Shown here piece after piece: positions 1 through 11,250 of a stretch of 64,000 bases of DNA. Source of the DNA: Amyelois transitella (lineage: Eukaryota; Arthropoda; Insecta; Lepidoptera; Pyralidae); contig NC_083518.1 in the NCBI RefSeq assembly GCF_032362555.1, forward strand, positions 10,552,501 through 10,616,500. The letters are read 5' to 3'. The translations under genes were made by a program, and so were the position numbers. The notes under the pieces were generated by a model. It made no database searches. It was given only the letters and a program-made list of their open reading frames with translations, and had not been told where the DNA came from. The number at the start of each line of letters is the position of its first letter. Position 1 is the stretch's first letter.

Positions 1-142
1 ACTAGCACATAATCATTATGACACCTTTTTTATTTCGCTTTTTTCTTCTGTTTTTTGTTATTTTTCAAGAAAATTGTTTTGTCCCTTTATTTGTAAATGC
101 TCATGGACGTATGAAATGGACTTAATATATTGTTATTTCCAG

Positions 143-217
143 GTTTCAGCTGACCTGAATGGCTCTGTCATCGACTCGTTCTGGCTGATCAAGAACAAGC
201 TGCGGTTCACACTCTGA
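143..217 (+). CDS. Last coding exon of an unidentified gene (partial)
   Basis: A pyrimidine-rich acceptor ending in AG at 141-142 is followed by 25 in-phase codons ending in TGA at 215-217. The other two phases stop within a few codons, so phase 0 is favoured. The peptide ends in SFWLIKNKLRFTL. An AATAAA lies 57 bases after the stop. The rest of the gene is left of the window and I do not recognise the product. It converges with the minus-strand nucleotidyltransferase that follows. Confidence 0.5.
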   Translation, partial: VSADLNGSVIDSFWLIKNKLRFTL

Positions 218-273
218 CCATACCGTAGACCTGGGGCATTAGATCTATCACTATTATTCTAAGATACATAGAT

Positions 274-279
274 AATAAA
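274..279 (+). terminator. Poly(A) signal of the plus-strand gene
   Basis: AATAAA just downstream of the stop at 217; the spacing fits a short 3' UTR. Confidence 0.45.
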
Positions 280-505
280 TTTAAGCATTTATCAGTGGTA
301 TACATACTGTGATGTTTTATCATTTCCCTTGGCAGTCGTTTTCAAAATGTCTCGCAAGCCTCTTGTTTAATCATTATCTATTTATATTCCATTATTGGAT
401 ATATATGGAGTCATTAATACCTTGTATGTAACTAATGTCTAAACCGAATCTCAAATGTGGGTAGTTGTTCTTTTTTAATTAAAAAATCTTAATACCAAAA
501 TGACT

Positions 506-511
506 TTTATT
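506..511 (-). terminator. Poly(A) signal of the short TUT1-like gene
   Basis: TTTATT on the plus strand reads AATAAA on the minus strand, about 80 bases past the stop at 591-593. Confidence 0.45.
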
Positions 512-590
512 TTCCTTGTGTTTAATAAGTAAATATTAATAAGATCTCTGATTTGAATACAAATACTTACACTAATCTGTGTGTAACCGT

Positions 591-2087
591 TCAAAATCTT
601 CGCCGGTGGAAATTTTTCTGTAATTTACTTGCTTCACCATAACAAGCATTCAAATTTATTCTCCTTCCTTTGTTTCTGTACTTTTCTTTTGTAACTCTAT
701 TTGGTCTCTTTGGATCAAGCCTATTTTGCTCCCTTCGAGTAGTAAGCATAACAGGTATGTCTGGAACATTCCTTGGATCTAATAACGTTTTAAGAAAATG
801 ATTCTGAGAGCAATTCTTATAATTATCCGCAGCATGCTTCAAATAGTACACTAATTTCGTCAACAGCCTCGGATACACTGCTACCGAGCTATTCCTGGAG
901 TGCTCAAACGGATCCTGAACACACATTGGATTGTTAATTTGCAATGGCTTACATTTCTGATATTCAATATTTTCTTTATATAAATCAAATTCGTCGGGCA
1001 CGAAATCCAAACGCTTGAACTGATTTCTGTCAATGGAATAACCTGTGTATGGTGAAATAACATATTCTTTGTATTGGTAAGTGCTGAAATATTCAAAAAA
1101 TCCACCAAGAAGTGCATACAATGACATGTCATTACTAGTGTGATGTTGGTAACTCTCATTGAAAGATGTGTTCCAGTTTTCAACAATATCTTGCTTTGTG
1201 CCTTGTTGGAGTTTGCATACTGGTGGTAGTATACTCATTTGTTGTAAAAAGAATATTATCATCATTGTAAGTGCATAATTAGGTACCAGGTTGACGCCAG
1301 TCAATTGGTGAACTTTAGACCAGTATTTCAATAATACTGCTAAATGTAATGCTCTCCTGTCTATGTGCAATAAATATGCTATTAATTTACTATTCTGAAC
1401 ACCGGCAGGGCTCGTGAAGTTTATGTCGACTTCACATTGAGTTGGAGTGTGAAAAAACTTCACTATTGGGACTTTGGCAGCACTTATCACAAACAGGTTT
1501 TGGAAGATGTGTGGTCTGCGCTTCAGCACCTGCTTGGCTGTCATGACATAGCACTCGTTGGGGGACTTAAGGTGTTCAGGCAAGTGAACGTAGCAATCTG
1601 CGTCACTTGATTTAATTCCTAACCCTGTGACTATTGACCCAAATGGCATAACAATACAACCTGAAAGTAATACTTAATGTTAATGAGAGTAAGGAATGAA
1701 ATGACAAAATGACATGGCATTCAGGTGTCGCATGCCACAGGTTTTTCTGGGCGACTACATATCAAAGGTGACTGAAATATTGTCAATCCAAAGATGTATT
1801 TCAAAAGAGATGAAAAAATGCAAGTTTTATATACAGACCTGGCCAATATTCCCTCAGGGTCTGCTCTAAGTCAAAAAATAGTCTTCTCAAGTCTTCCACC
1901 TCACTTCGGGTCAGTCTCACACGTTGCATTATATTTTCGACTTGAGTGTAAAAATCCCCATGGAAATTTATCACAGAAGGATCCAAAATATCTAAAATTA
2001 ATATAAAATTGGTTTATGACAAGGGCCAAATAGATATTTGTTTTGTTTTGTTTCTATATAACTCTATATTATGTTACCTGAAGCCAT
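591..2087 (-). CDS. TUT1-like terminal nucleotidyltransferase, short paralog without RRM
   Basis: Three exons join in phase: 2087-2078 (MAS plus one base), 1991-1839 and 1660-591, giving 410 aa. The nucleotidyltransferase core is present: FGSIVTGLGIKSSDAD (about residues 61-76) supplies the G-S motif and the first two metal-binding aspartates (D74, D76), and D133 is the likely third. NYALTMMIIFFLQQ and CVQDPFE are the nucleotide-recognition and PAP-associated motifs. By family knowledge such enzymes add U or A to RNA 3' ends. The donor at 1838 is a weak GTCTGT. Compared with the gene at 3764-8936 it shares both core intron positions and phases but lacks the RRM exons and the long C-terminal region, and it ends in a basic tail. 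It is probably active because the triad is intact, but the substrate is unknown. Confidence 0.83.
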
Positions 2088-2089
2088 GT

Positions 2090-2700
2090 TTTTGTTACAC
2101 CTGGAGAACAAAGAAATTGTCCAGATATTCCTATATTTACCGCTACTATAAAAGTTAAAGATCACTAACTTGTGTAGTAATTATTGTAACTTCATCAAGG
2201 CATCCATGATTCGATAAAAAAAACCTACCAAATACAAAGTATGTTCACATAAAACTATATCTGACCTATCTCTACACTCTACATTCCCTACTTATTTTAA
2301 TGTATTTATTTATTTATACTATTTTCACCAACAACGTAACGATGAAACGATATGACAAGTTGTTAACAGAGAATGACATTAAAATTTTTGTTTACTTTAA
2401 GAGTTGACATTGACATTTCCTAGTTTTAATTTTCCGTCGTCAAAGCAATTTTCCAATTTGAATAAAGTTGACAAAATGTAAATTAGTACAATTTCTAAAC
2501 TATACTAATAATAAATCTATTTATTTATTTTTTATTTTTGAGCTTTCAATTATAAATTGGTTTAAGTTTATTTTAATTAGTTTTAATTAATTCGCTTCAA
2601 ATAATTTAAATATAATTAATAATATAGTTTTAATAAAAAAATATATGTAATACAGATGGTATTAAAAATAAAGTTAAATTCTTAAACTACAAACTAAAAA
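2090..2700. other. AT-rich intergenic spacer
   Basis: Strongly AT-rich DNA upstream of the short TUT1-like gene, with its promoter presumably near 2090-2200. No coding exon or recognisable repeat is seen. Confidence 0.4.
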
Positions 2701-2704
2701 TATA

Positions 2705-2911
2705 TTATTTAAGTTTGGACCCCTTGGTAGGGCTCCCATCATGCAGGCAGCATTCCCGTAATGCAATAGCAATACGCTGTGCAAGAAAGCTGCCCGCGCA
2801 AGAGTCACCCGTTGCCTCCCTCAGCCGTCTGCTGAGCGCCTTGTGAAGCCTACGTGCGCCACGAACCAAGCGTCTGGACACCACAGGGTATGATACTGGG
2901 TGCCGAGACAA
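2705..2911 (-). other. GC-rich open frame, probably a mobile-element remnant
   Basis: A 68-codon open frame, rich in Arg and Leu, whose base composition is unlike the surrounding AT-rich DNA. It sits beside a Helitron and has no splice partners. I do not recognise the protein. A decayed retroelement 3' end is the simplest reading. Confidence 0.25.
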
Positions 2912-3012
2912 TGGTATTTATTAGTCTTATAGCGTTCCCGGGTATCCGCCGCCGCTCCAGCCTTCCTGCTAGTGGCTGGAGGGGTGCCATCGAATATACG
3001 AATTATCTGTGA

Positions 3013-3209
3013 TCCTACTACTATTATAAAGGCGAAAGTTTGTATGGATGTTTGTTACTCTTTCACGCAAAAACTACTGAACCGATTACCATGAAATTTG
3101 GTATGTAGGTAGCTGAAGACCCAGAATAACACATAGGCTACTTTTTATCCCAGAGTTCCCGCGGGATTGATAGGGTTTCCATGCGGACGAAGTCGCGGGC
3201 GGCCTCTAG
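3013..3209 (+). mobile_element. Non-autonomous Helitron, family H1
   Basis: Starts TCCTACTACTATTATAAAGG and ends in GGCCTCTAG, with host A before and T after, as expected for Helitron insertion at AT without target duplication. A CGCG...CGCG stem lies just inside the 3' end. Four further copies are at 8351, 25428, 46297 and 62109. Confidence 0.85.
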
Positions 3210-3600
3210 TGAATCAATAATGCGTGGTGACCGCGGGCGGAATCTATTGGGGATAATCTGTGCTCCTGACCAACCACCTTAATCTTTGCAGGGGACGCTT
3301 ATTGGTTCATAGTAAAAACATAAATACGTGTCCAAACGTGTTTTAACCTTAGTGGTATTTTACGACATCTATCTGAAAGAGATGTAGTGATTTAATTTGC
3401 CACGACGATATCTCTTTTTAAATTTGTGCAATTTTAACCGGCAGTCTCAAGGAGAGGGCTGTCTTTCAGTATTTTTTTTTGTTTATCCCTTAAAAGTGTT
3501 CTCAAGTAGGGATTTAACCCATAGGTATGTAATTGACTTGATAGTTACCACCTAACCCCAACGCAAAACATAACAAAAGAATGCCAATATTTAGAAAAAA
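3210..3600. other. Intergenic spacer
   Basis: No gene is seen. Short fragments resemble the middle of the SINE A family (for example ttacgacatc near 3360). Confidence 0.35.
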
Positions 3601-3604
3601 TATC

Positions 3605-3610
3605 TTTATT
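3605..3610 (-). terminator. Poly(A) signal of TUT1-like gene
   Basis: AATAAA on the minus strand about 155 bases beyond the stop codon at 3764-3766. Confidence 0.5.
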
Positions 3611-3763
3611 TATTTACATAAACAGAACAGTCATTCTATTCACATAGATTAAAAATAAAACGATGATAACAAAATAGATTTCTATCAAACGTCGATATTT
3701 AGCTTAATAGTAACACGTATTGTACCACGGAGTCCAGAGCCGGTAGCGAGGCGGGGCCGCGGG

Positions 3764-6700
3764 TCACGGCGCCGCCGACGAGGCCGCCGCCGCTCCCGCC
3801 TCCTGCGCACTTTCGCTCAACACACTGTCATCACTATCATCATCATCATCATCCAAATTATTGTCCAAATACTTAATTGTCTCCGCTATCTTCGTAGCGG
3901 TGTCCCTCTCGGGCCACTGGGTGTAGGGCTTCATCAGCTGCACGAACCAATGCTGTAGCACTGACACGAAAAATTTGCCGAATTCCCTAAACGCCGTCAC
4001 GTCTCCGCTCGACATCTTTATCGACACCACAGAACTGCGCGGCTCGTGACAGAATGTCACCGTCATTTGGAAATTAATATTGAGAAGCTCCTTCTCCGCA
4101 TTCAAAATCTCCTCCGTTATCTTTATATTTCTCTGAACAAAGTCCAGATTCATGTACGTGTACAGTCTACTAAACTGCTTCCTCTTCCAGATAGCTTTAC
4201 AAACGACTCCCATGTATTTCTCTTTCTCCTTTTTCGAGTCCGGATTCACCTTTTCTTCTACTTTTCCGAGCTTGATTTTGAGCATCGTTTCGAATATTTC
4301 GAATACGACTTTTCTGACCACGGCTTTCCAGTCTGGCGCTACGATGTTCGCGATCATGTTGGGGAACAAGTTGGCTCTGAATTCTGGGCTGCCCTTGTTC
4401 TTGGGGAGCTTCGGTTTCTGAAGGAGAATTATTTCGAAGAAGCCCTTGCAGTTTTTAGGACTCTCTTGTTCATAGGCGTTGGCGGCAAACTTGAAATACG
4501 CTCTGAGTTCGTCCGCCAAGCGGCTGCTTATCGTAGAAGCGACATTGTGACATTGCTCGAACGGATCTTGCACGCAGATGGACGTATTAAAGCGCATCGC
4601 CAACATTTCGTGATGGAGAATATTTTCCCGATATCTTTCGAAGCCAGGCGGTAACTTCTCTAGGTCCTTCAGCGAGTCCTTCTTAACAGGATATCCTAGA
4701 TACGGGCAAGCTATCATTTCATCGAAATTGAATGTAGAGTAGAATTGAAAAAATCCTCCGATTAGTTCTGATAGTGAAGATTTATTATTTATTGGGGGCA
4801 TATTCTCTCTGCGTCCATCGAATGCAACATTCCAGTAGTCCACGATTTCTTCTTGAACACCCGACTGTAGCCATTGTACTGACGGTAGAATAGACAGCGG
4901 GGGTTGTTGAAGGTAAAATATGATGAGCATAGTCAAAGCGTAGTTTGTCAATCTTCCACTGCCTGATAACTCGTGTACCCTCGCCCAGTACTTGATGACA
5001 ACAGCTAATGGTAACAGTCTGGGATCAGCGTGCAGTAGGAAGGCAATAAGTCTGCTGTTCCTTGCTCCGAGCTCCGTCTTGAAGGTGAGATCACAAGCTG
5101 TTCTCGTGGGAACGTGCACAAGTTTCACTATGGGGGTGTTGGCCCGTGGTATGGCGACTAGTTCGTCGAAGATGTTTGGGTAGTTTTGTAGAATTTTCTT
5201 TGCCTTGTTGACGTAATTCCCTAGTGGTGTCTTGAACTGCGGCGGGATGGAGACGAAGCAGTCCGCGTCACTGGATTTGATCCCCAAACCCGTGGGGATC
5301 GAGCCGAAGGGGATCGCCGAGCAACCTGGAAATACGGTTAAAGTATCACTATACATAGTGTAGGTAAAAAAAGTTTCACTATCTATACTAATGAATGTGG
5401 ATGATGCGAAGGAAGTATGCAGAGATCGTGGCAAGTGGAAAGAGGTAGTCTCTGCCTACCCCTCCGGGAAAGAGGCGTGATTTTTTGTATGTATCTATAC
5501 TAATAATATAAAGCTGAAGGGTTTGTTTGTTTGAACGCGCTAATTTCAGGAACTACTGATTCGAATTGAAAAATTTTATTTGTGTTGAATGGACCATTTA
5601 TCGAGGAAGGCTTTAAGGCTATATAACATCACATTGTAACTATTCGTGCGAAGAAATAATGGAAAATGTGAAAAAAAAGCGGGGAAAATTATTCATCCTT
5701 GAGGGCGTATTTTGGGCATCATTGAAGATGCCCAAAATAACAATTTCACGCGGACGATGAGCTAGTAACCTGCTACTATTTGAATCTCAATTCTATCATT
5801 AAGCCAAATAGCTGAACATGGTCATTCAGTCTTTTCAAGACTGTTGGCTCTGTCTACCCTGCAAGGGATATAGACGTGACCATGTGTGTGTGTGTGTGTG
5901 TATAAGTATTACACATCCGATGTTCTATAACATACAAATTACTTAAATAATGGTGACAGCTGAATTTGGATGAAGAAGAATGACAGACTTACCCGGCCAC
6001 AGAGCTTGCAGAACCTTCTCGAGGTCAGCGTACAGCGAGCTCATGGCGGTCACCTCCTCCTGGGTCAGTCGCACGATGTTCAGGATGTTGTCCAGCTGTT
6101 TGTGGAAGTTTCCACTCAGGTCAATCTTCTTGGGGTCGATGGTTGATACTGGAATTGTAAAAATAAAATTTATGTACCTTCTTATACGCCATAGCAACGG
6201 TTGCCATGGATTTTGTGTAGTTAGGAGGAATGTCAAAATAATTTTTATTGTCGAATATTCTTTAATTTTATGTTCAATAATATAGTAATTTTAAACTGAT
6301 TATTTCTCTCCTCATTTCTCCTTTTATTACATACATATAATCACGTCTATATCCCTTGCGGGGTAGACAGAGCCAACAGTCTTGAGCGGACTGATAGGCC
6401 ACGTTCAGCTATTTGGATTTAAGATAGAATTGAGATTCAAATAGTGACAGGTTGCTAGCCCATCGCCTAAAAAAGAATCCCAAGTTTGTTAGCCTATCCC
6501 TTAGTCGCCTTTTACGACATTCATGGGAAAGAGATGGAGTGGTCCTATTCTTTTTTGTATTGGTACAAATCCTTTTATTTTCTGTAGGAATAACTAACTT
6601 TGTAACTATACTTCGTACAGTTATTGAGTTGTTAATGGTAGAAAATGCAGGATGCGCATTAAAAACATACAAATGACTTTATTCCGAGTTATATTAGTTT

Positions 6701-8936
6701 GAGTGCCAACCGATGCTGTTACGGTAAGGAAAACCATTGTGAGGATATCTGCACATTCAGGCAACTGGATGTGTAATCATGATCGATCCCATACGGGTTA
6801 GGTTTCCCTACAAAAGTTACAGAGGTCAGACAAGCGAGTCACTTTGTGTAAAAACCTGACTTACTTAAGGGTCCGTGGTCAAAGGCATACCCCGGGCTCC
6901 TCTCCAGAGTGGTGAGGCTGCAACCGGGACTAAAAGCCAGGAGGAAGAATAGTACTCACATATCTGTCGTTTCTTCTTCTCCTTCCTGGGACTCTTCTTC
7001 TGTTCCGTGGTCATGGCGGGGTCAAACGGCTTCACGGTCAGAAGAGTGCCGTATATACTGACTTTCCTGGACGCCTGGAAAATCAACGGATTCTGTGTAA
7101 GTTTGTGGGAGTTTTTTAAATTAGTTAAGATGGATAACACAAGTTTTTAATACATGACTTTCTAGTGAAAGGTCAGGTCAAGATATTTATACTAATATTT
7201 TTGTACAATTAACGAACTTTTATAAAAATATTAATAGGAAATTTTGCTACAAATATAGTAGATCTATCAATGAGCGAGCTAGTTATATACATACATATAG
7301 TCACGTCTACATCCCTTGCGGGGTAGGCAGAGCCAACACGTAAGTGTATTTGAAAGTGATTTTGACACAATGGCTTACGTTAATTTAATACGTTATACGC
7401 ACTCTTTCCAATGGATGTCGTAAAAGGCGACTAAGGGGTAGGCTTACAAACTTGCAACCTGTCACTATTTGAATCTCAATTCTATCATTAAGCCAAACAG
7501 CTGAACGTGGCCATTCAGTCTTATCAAAACTGTTGGCTCTGTCTACCCCGCAAGGGATATAGACATGAACATATGTATGTATGTAAACAATTCATCGTGA
7601 CAATGATATGATGAGTACACAAGGTCAGGACAGACAGACAGTATTATCTCAGTCGTGATAGCAGATTAATATGAAACCGTCTAATGTATGTGATTTCTTT
7701 TTACCTCCAAAGCGGTTCTAGCGTCGTAGGATGTGGGGAAAACCAATGTAGCATGCTTAGTGTTCATCTTCTCCACTCGAAGGGTGCCGAAGTGGAGAAA
7801 CGCGCGCGTGAGGTCCTGCGGCTGAGTGTACGGCGGGTATCCTGAGGGAGCGGGGGGAATAATTACAATTGGTATAAAAATATATGTGGCAATGAAAGGT
7901 TAAAAGTACCCGAAACCGCCGAGCTTGCATGAAGAGAGTTATGAATGTGGATGAAGCGAAGGAAATATGCAGAGATCGTGGCAGGTGGAAAGAGGTAGTC
8001 TCTGCCTACCCCTCCGGGAAAGAGGCGTGATGTTATGTATGTATGTGGCAATAACAGTGCGGAATTATATCGTAAATCTTCTTATTTTATTGGACTTCTT
8101 AAAAACACATCTTATAACGTCTTACATCGTACCACAGACTCACTATTCTATCTCTTAATGTTACCAACGTAAAAATAAGTAAGAGGTTAGCTAACAAAAA
8201 GGATTTAAATAAAAACAAAAAACAAAACTTCTCCCACATATGTATATGTTGCAAAAACCCTTATAAGTACATATCAACCGTACCTATATCAAGTTCCCCT
8301 CGTAGGCGAAGGGCTAGTAACCTGTCACTATTTGTGTCTCAATTCCATCATCCTACTACTATTATAAAGGCGAAAGTTTGTATGGATGTATGGATGTTTG
8401 TTACTCTTTCACGCAAAAACTACTGAATCAATAACGATGAAATTTGGTATGTAGGTAGCTGAAGACCCAGAATAACATATAGGCTACTTTTTCTCCCGGA
8501 GTTCCCGCGGGATTGATAGGGCTTCCATGCGGGCGAAGTCGCGGGCGGCCTCTAGTCAAGTCATACAGCTGAACATGGCCATGAATCTTTTCAAGAGTGT
8601 TGAGACTACCCCGCGAGGGATGTAGACTATACAAGGTATCACTTATTGACGTCACATCACTTAAATCTAATCATAACTACTACCGCTTCCAAAGCGCACG
8701 TGTAGAAGAAGCGGCGGAACAAACTACACTGCAGCATTTTCATCGGACGTCAATATACAAATAATAGATCTCTTAAATCTAAATCATGGACGAATGCACA
8801 TTGTCTACATTAAAAAACATGAATGAATGTGGAACTTGTATGTAGCGCACTCACCAAACACGTGTACCCTGCAGTCGATGTCCCGCTCCGACAACTTCTG
8901 TTCCCGCGGAGACTTCCCGCCCGCGCGTCCCTCCAT
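3764..8936 (-). CDS. TUT1: TUT1-like (U6 terminal uridylyltransferase / Star-PAP family)
   Basis: Five exons join in phase: 8936-8855, 7841-7705, 7074-6960, 6148-5993 and 5325-3764, giving 683 aa. The start at 8936 (MEGRAGGKSPRE) leads directly into the RRM. The RRM (about residues 22-90) contains VHVFGYPPYT and ATLVFPTSYDARTALE. A basic linker (KKSPRKEKKKRQ) follows, then the catalytic core FGSIPTGLGIKSSDAD (about 170-185, metal ligands D183 and D185, third likely D242), NYALTMLIIFYLQQ and CVQDPFE. The tail is acidic (a run of Asp) then Ala/Ser-rich. Family knowledge: TUT1 oligouridylates U6 snRNA in the nucleus, and the vertebrate form also acts as a poly(A) polymerase. The vertebrate N-terminal zinc finger is not seen. 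Introns hold Helitron, LINE and SINE copies. Confidence 0.9.
5386..5490 (+). mobile_element. LINE B 3' fragment
   Basis: Ends of a LINE reading frame (MNVDEAKEVCRDRGKWKEV type) followed by cctccgggaaagaggcgtga and a short GTAT tail. It lies in the TUT1 intron, immediately before a Helitron. Confidence 0.7.
5494..5765 (+). mobile_element. Non-autonomous Helitron, family H2
   Basis: Starts TCTATACTAATAATATAAAG and ends in GAGCTAG followed by T. It separates a LINE B tail from a SINE A fragment. Sequence relatives are at 11312, 32600, 61043 and 62561. Confidence 0.75.
5766..5905 (+). mobile_element. SINE A 3' part with (GT)n tail
   Basis: Carries the family's central hairpin (cagtcttttcaagactg) and the gggatatagacgtga 3' motif, here ending in a GT microsatellite instead of TATG. 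Confidence 0.7.
6325..6570 (-). mobile_element. SINE A, nearly full copy
   Basis: Reverse orientation from catacatataatcacgtcta to ggtcctattctttttt; only the outermost head is missing. Intronic in TUT1. Confidence 0.8.
6700..6945 (-). mobile_element. Interspersed repeat, family E
   Basis: Contains accgatgctgttacggtaag, ttcaggcaactg and cccgggctcctctccaga; the same blocks appear inverted at 26865-27070. A retroelement remnant of unknown class, in a TUT1 intron. Confidence 0.5.
7285..7580. mobile_element. Two SINE A fragments in opposite orientation
   Basis: 7285-7345 is the inverted 3' end (tcacgtctacatcccttgcg). 7403-7580 is a plus-strand copy lacking the head and ending in tatgtatgtatgt. 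Both are in a TUT1 intron. Confidence 0.7.
7900..8050 (+). mobile_element. LINE B 3' fragment
   Basis: aagtacccgaaaccgccgag through aaagaggcgtgatgt and a TATG tail; encodes the last residues of the LINE B frame. Confidence 0.75.
8300..8640 (+). mobile_element. SINE A fragment split by a Helitron
   Basis: ggctagtaacctgtcacta before, and agctgaacatggccatgaat after, the H1 Helitron at 8351-8555. Removing the Helitron restores a continuous SINE A. Confidence 0.75.
8351..8555 (+). mobile_element. Non-autonomous Helitron, family H1
   Basis: TC...CTAG ends with host A and T preserved; nested in a SINE A copy. Confidence 0.85.
8690..8750 (-). repeat. Repeat family C fragment
   Basis: Inverted ctgcagtgtagtttgtt and ggcggaagaag blocks, shared with 12780, 24045, 50855, 59595 and 63312. 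Confidence 0.6.
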
Positions 8937-9019
8937 CTCTCATGGAAATATGCACGTGCCTGTTGATTAAAAGAAAAAATATATAAAGACACACGGCTTC
9001 CGGCTGTCCCGTGAATGTT

Positions 9020-9110
9020 GTTTAACGCGATTAAGGGATTAGGATTTGATTGAGATTCAAAAAGTTACAGGTTTGCTAGCCCATGGCCTACAAGATAATT
9101 CCTTAGTTAA
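9020..9110 (-). mobile_element. SINE A degraded fragment
   Basis: ttgagattcaaaaagttaca and ttgctagcccatggcc match the middle of the family. Upstream of the TUT1 start. Confidence 0.5.
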
Positions 9111-9115
9111 AAAGT

Positions 9116-9174
9116 AAAATATGTGTCGAACAAGTTAAAGGCTAATGGCCTTTAACTTGTTCAACACATATTTT
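9116..9174. repeat. 27-bp inverted repeat (fold-back)
   Basis: Arms 9116-9142 and 9148-9174 are complementary with one mismatch around a 5-base spacer. Confidence 0.85.
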
Positions 9175-11010
9175 AATTTAAATAAATGCGATTCGATCAA
9201 AATAAATTTAAGTTCTTTCTAAAAATAAAAACGTAAGTAATTATAGTACCGTTTGAAGCCGGGATGCGCAGACGCAGCTTAACCCAAAGAACACAGAGAT
9301 TAAACCTCACTCACTTCCTTAGTTCACTACGAATGATGAATGCCAAGCGATGAAGACATAACAAGTCATCAGTTATTGAAATACTTCAAAAATGTTGTAA
9401 TCAACTAATCAGTTTGTTAATAACATCATAATATCAAATTGTTCAAGCTATCAACTAATCAGTTTCTAATTGTATATTTATCGTAAAAAGTAGTAGACGC
9501 AACCCTGGTCTCCTCTCCAGAAGGCAGCAAAGGGGTGTGCTAATACCGTATAATAAAATAGTAATAAAATAGTAACGCTAATCGGGACTAAAGCCGGGAG
9601 GAAGAAGATTGTCTATTTGGAGAGAAAACAGCAATTACTAACTAGCTTTCGCCCGCGATTCTACCCGCGTGAATAGAGACCTAATGTCCTCCTAGTAAGT
9701 AGGAGACACACAAACTATATTTATGTTAAATTTCATGTAGTTCAGTGATTTTGACGTGAAATATGAACAAACAAACACACTGTCACACTTATAAATTAGT
9801 ATAAATGTAGGTAATACTGACATATACATATTTTTTGTGGTACTTTACAACTTAACGTAGCCTGTCAGTCTTTTCGAGAATGTTGACTCAGTCTACCCCT
9901 AGGGGATACAGACGTGATTAAATGTATGTATTTTTATCAAGGCAAGAGAAGAATTCCAGGAGAAAACTTAATCAAAAATGAAGTCCGATAAGCAACTGAG
10001 TACATACACCATTTAGGCAATTCACATACATTAACTAGTCGATGTATGTGAAAAATATGACATCTCGACTATAGATATATCGAAGTTCGTTATGAAGTAT
10101 GTAACCTTAAAATTATTTATTTATTTACTAGCTTCCGCCCGCGACTCCGTCCGCGCGGTTGTGGGTCTTCGCGTGGATAGTTTTTTTCTCCATTTTGAGT
10201 AACTCTGACAATGACATCTTATTACGGCGCTGAATCCACTGCGGCTAACGCAACGTGTGTTCGCTGTTCTACAGAAAAACGTCTATTGATAAAACTGAAA
10301 AAATAAGATTTATTTTTTTTCTACGTATTTTTCCAGGATAAAAAGTTTCATCGAAATCGAACTGTTAGTTTTCACGTGATGCCTGAACATACACAGACAA
10401 AAAAAAATGTAATCACCTATTTGGGTTTGGTATCGATGCAGTAACACCCCCTGCTATTTATTTTGTCAATATTTTCAATTTACACAATTGACCCTTCTAC
10501 AGATTTATTATATGTATAGATTTATTTATTGCAACAATTACAATTTTTAAAGTACAATAGGCGGACTTATTTAGCATTTTCTAACAGACTAACATAAAGT
10601 TTTGATGCCCCGATCTCCGATGATCTGCCCCGGCTTCGCACGGGTAGCATTTATTGTGTATAGATGCCCTAAAATGTAGTTACGCAATCTTGTATGGGAT
10701 TCCCCGTAATCAGTGTTGGCTACGTTGCATGTAGGTAGGACAAACATTTAACCTACCTACTCATAATGTCAAATGCCTATTACATACATACAGATAGGCA
10801 CGTCTATATTCCTTGCGGGGTAGAATGAGTCAACAGTCATGAAAACACTGAAAGGCCACGTTCAGCTTATACATGGATTCAAATAGTGAGAGGTTAGCAA
10901 CCTCTCACTATTTGAATCCTATCCATCGCCTACAAGTGGAATCTCAGGTTTGTAAGCCTTACCCTTAAAAACCTATTATGACGAAATAAAATCGTATACA
11001 CTACATGGTG
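9175..11010. other. Intergenic region of decayed repeats between TUT1 and TRPT1
   Basis: No gene is seen. Contains a family E piece (9500-9610), Helitron-like inverted ends ('actagctttcgcccgcg' near 9643 and 'actagcttccgcccgcg' near 10129), a SINE A piece (9845-9930), a poly-pyrimidine/AT stretch and an inverted SINE A (10780-10985) carrying a perfect hairpin. Promoter elements of TUT1 are expected just right of 8936 but none is obvious. Confidence 0.5.
10780..10985 (-). mobile_element. SINE A with internal inverted duplication
   Basis: Inverted copy whose middle (gattcaaatagtgagaggtt) is followed by its own reverse complement, 10876-10918. Confidence 0.75.
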
Positions 11011-11018
11011 ATTTTTAA

Positions 11019-11035
11019 TTTATTAGCATTTTATT
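11019..11035 (-). terminator. Poly(A) signals of TRPT1
   Basis: Two AATAAA motifs on the minus strand (11024-11019 and 11035-11030), about 215-230 bases past the stop at 11251-11253. Confidence 0.5.
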
Positions 11036-11250
11036 TGGCATGTGAATCAGTACATCAAACTGAACAAGTTTTACTATGGGACCAACTTCAAAATTGCGAA
11101 AAATCAATATCAGCTGCTTCGTACAAAAGGTGAACGCACTGGCAACCATAACGTATGAAACGGATGACAATTGTATACTTTTATTTGTGGCCAACTGTAC
11201 AACAGGATTTTTCCAACCCCTAAGCCCAAAAACTTTGTGGTAAGGTGACG

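Noticed and set aside
4046-4654. 202-codon plus-strand frame
   Set aside because: Antisense shadow of the TUT1 catalytic exon.
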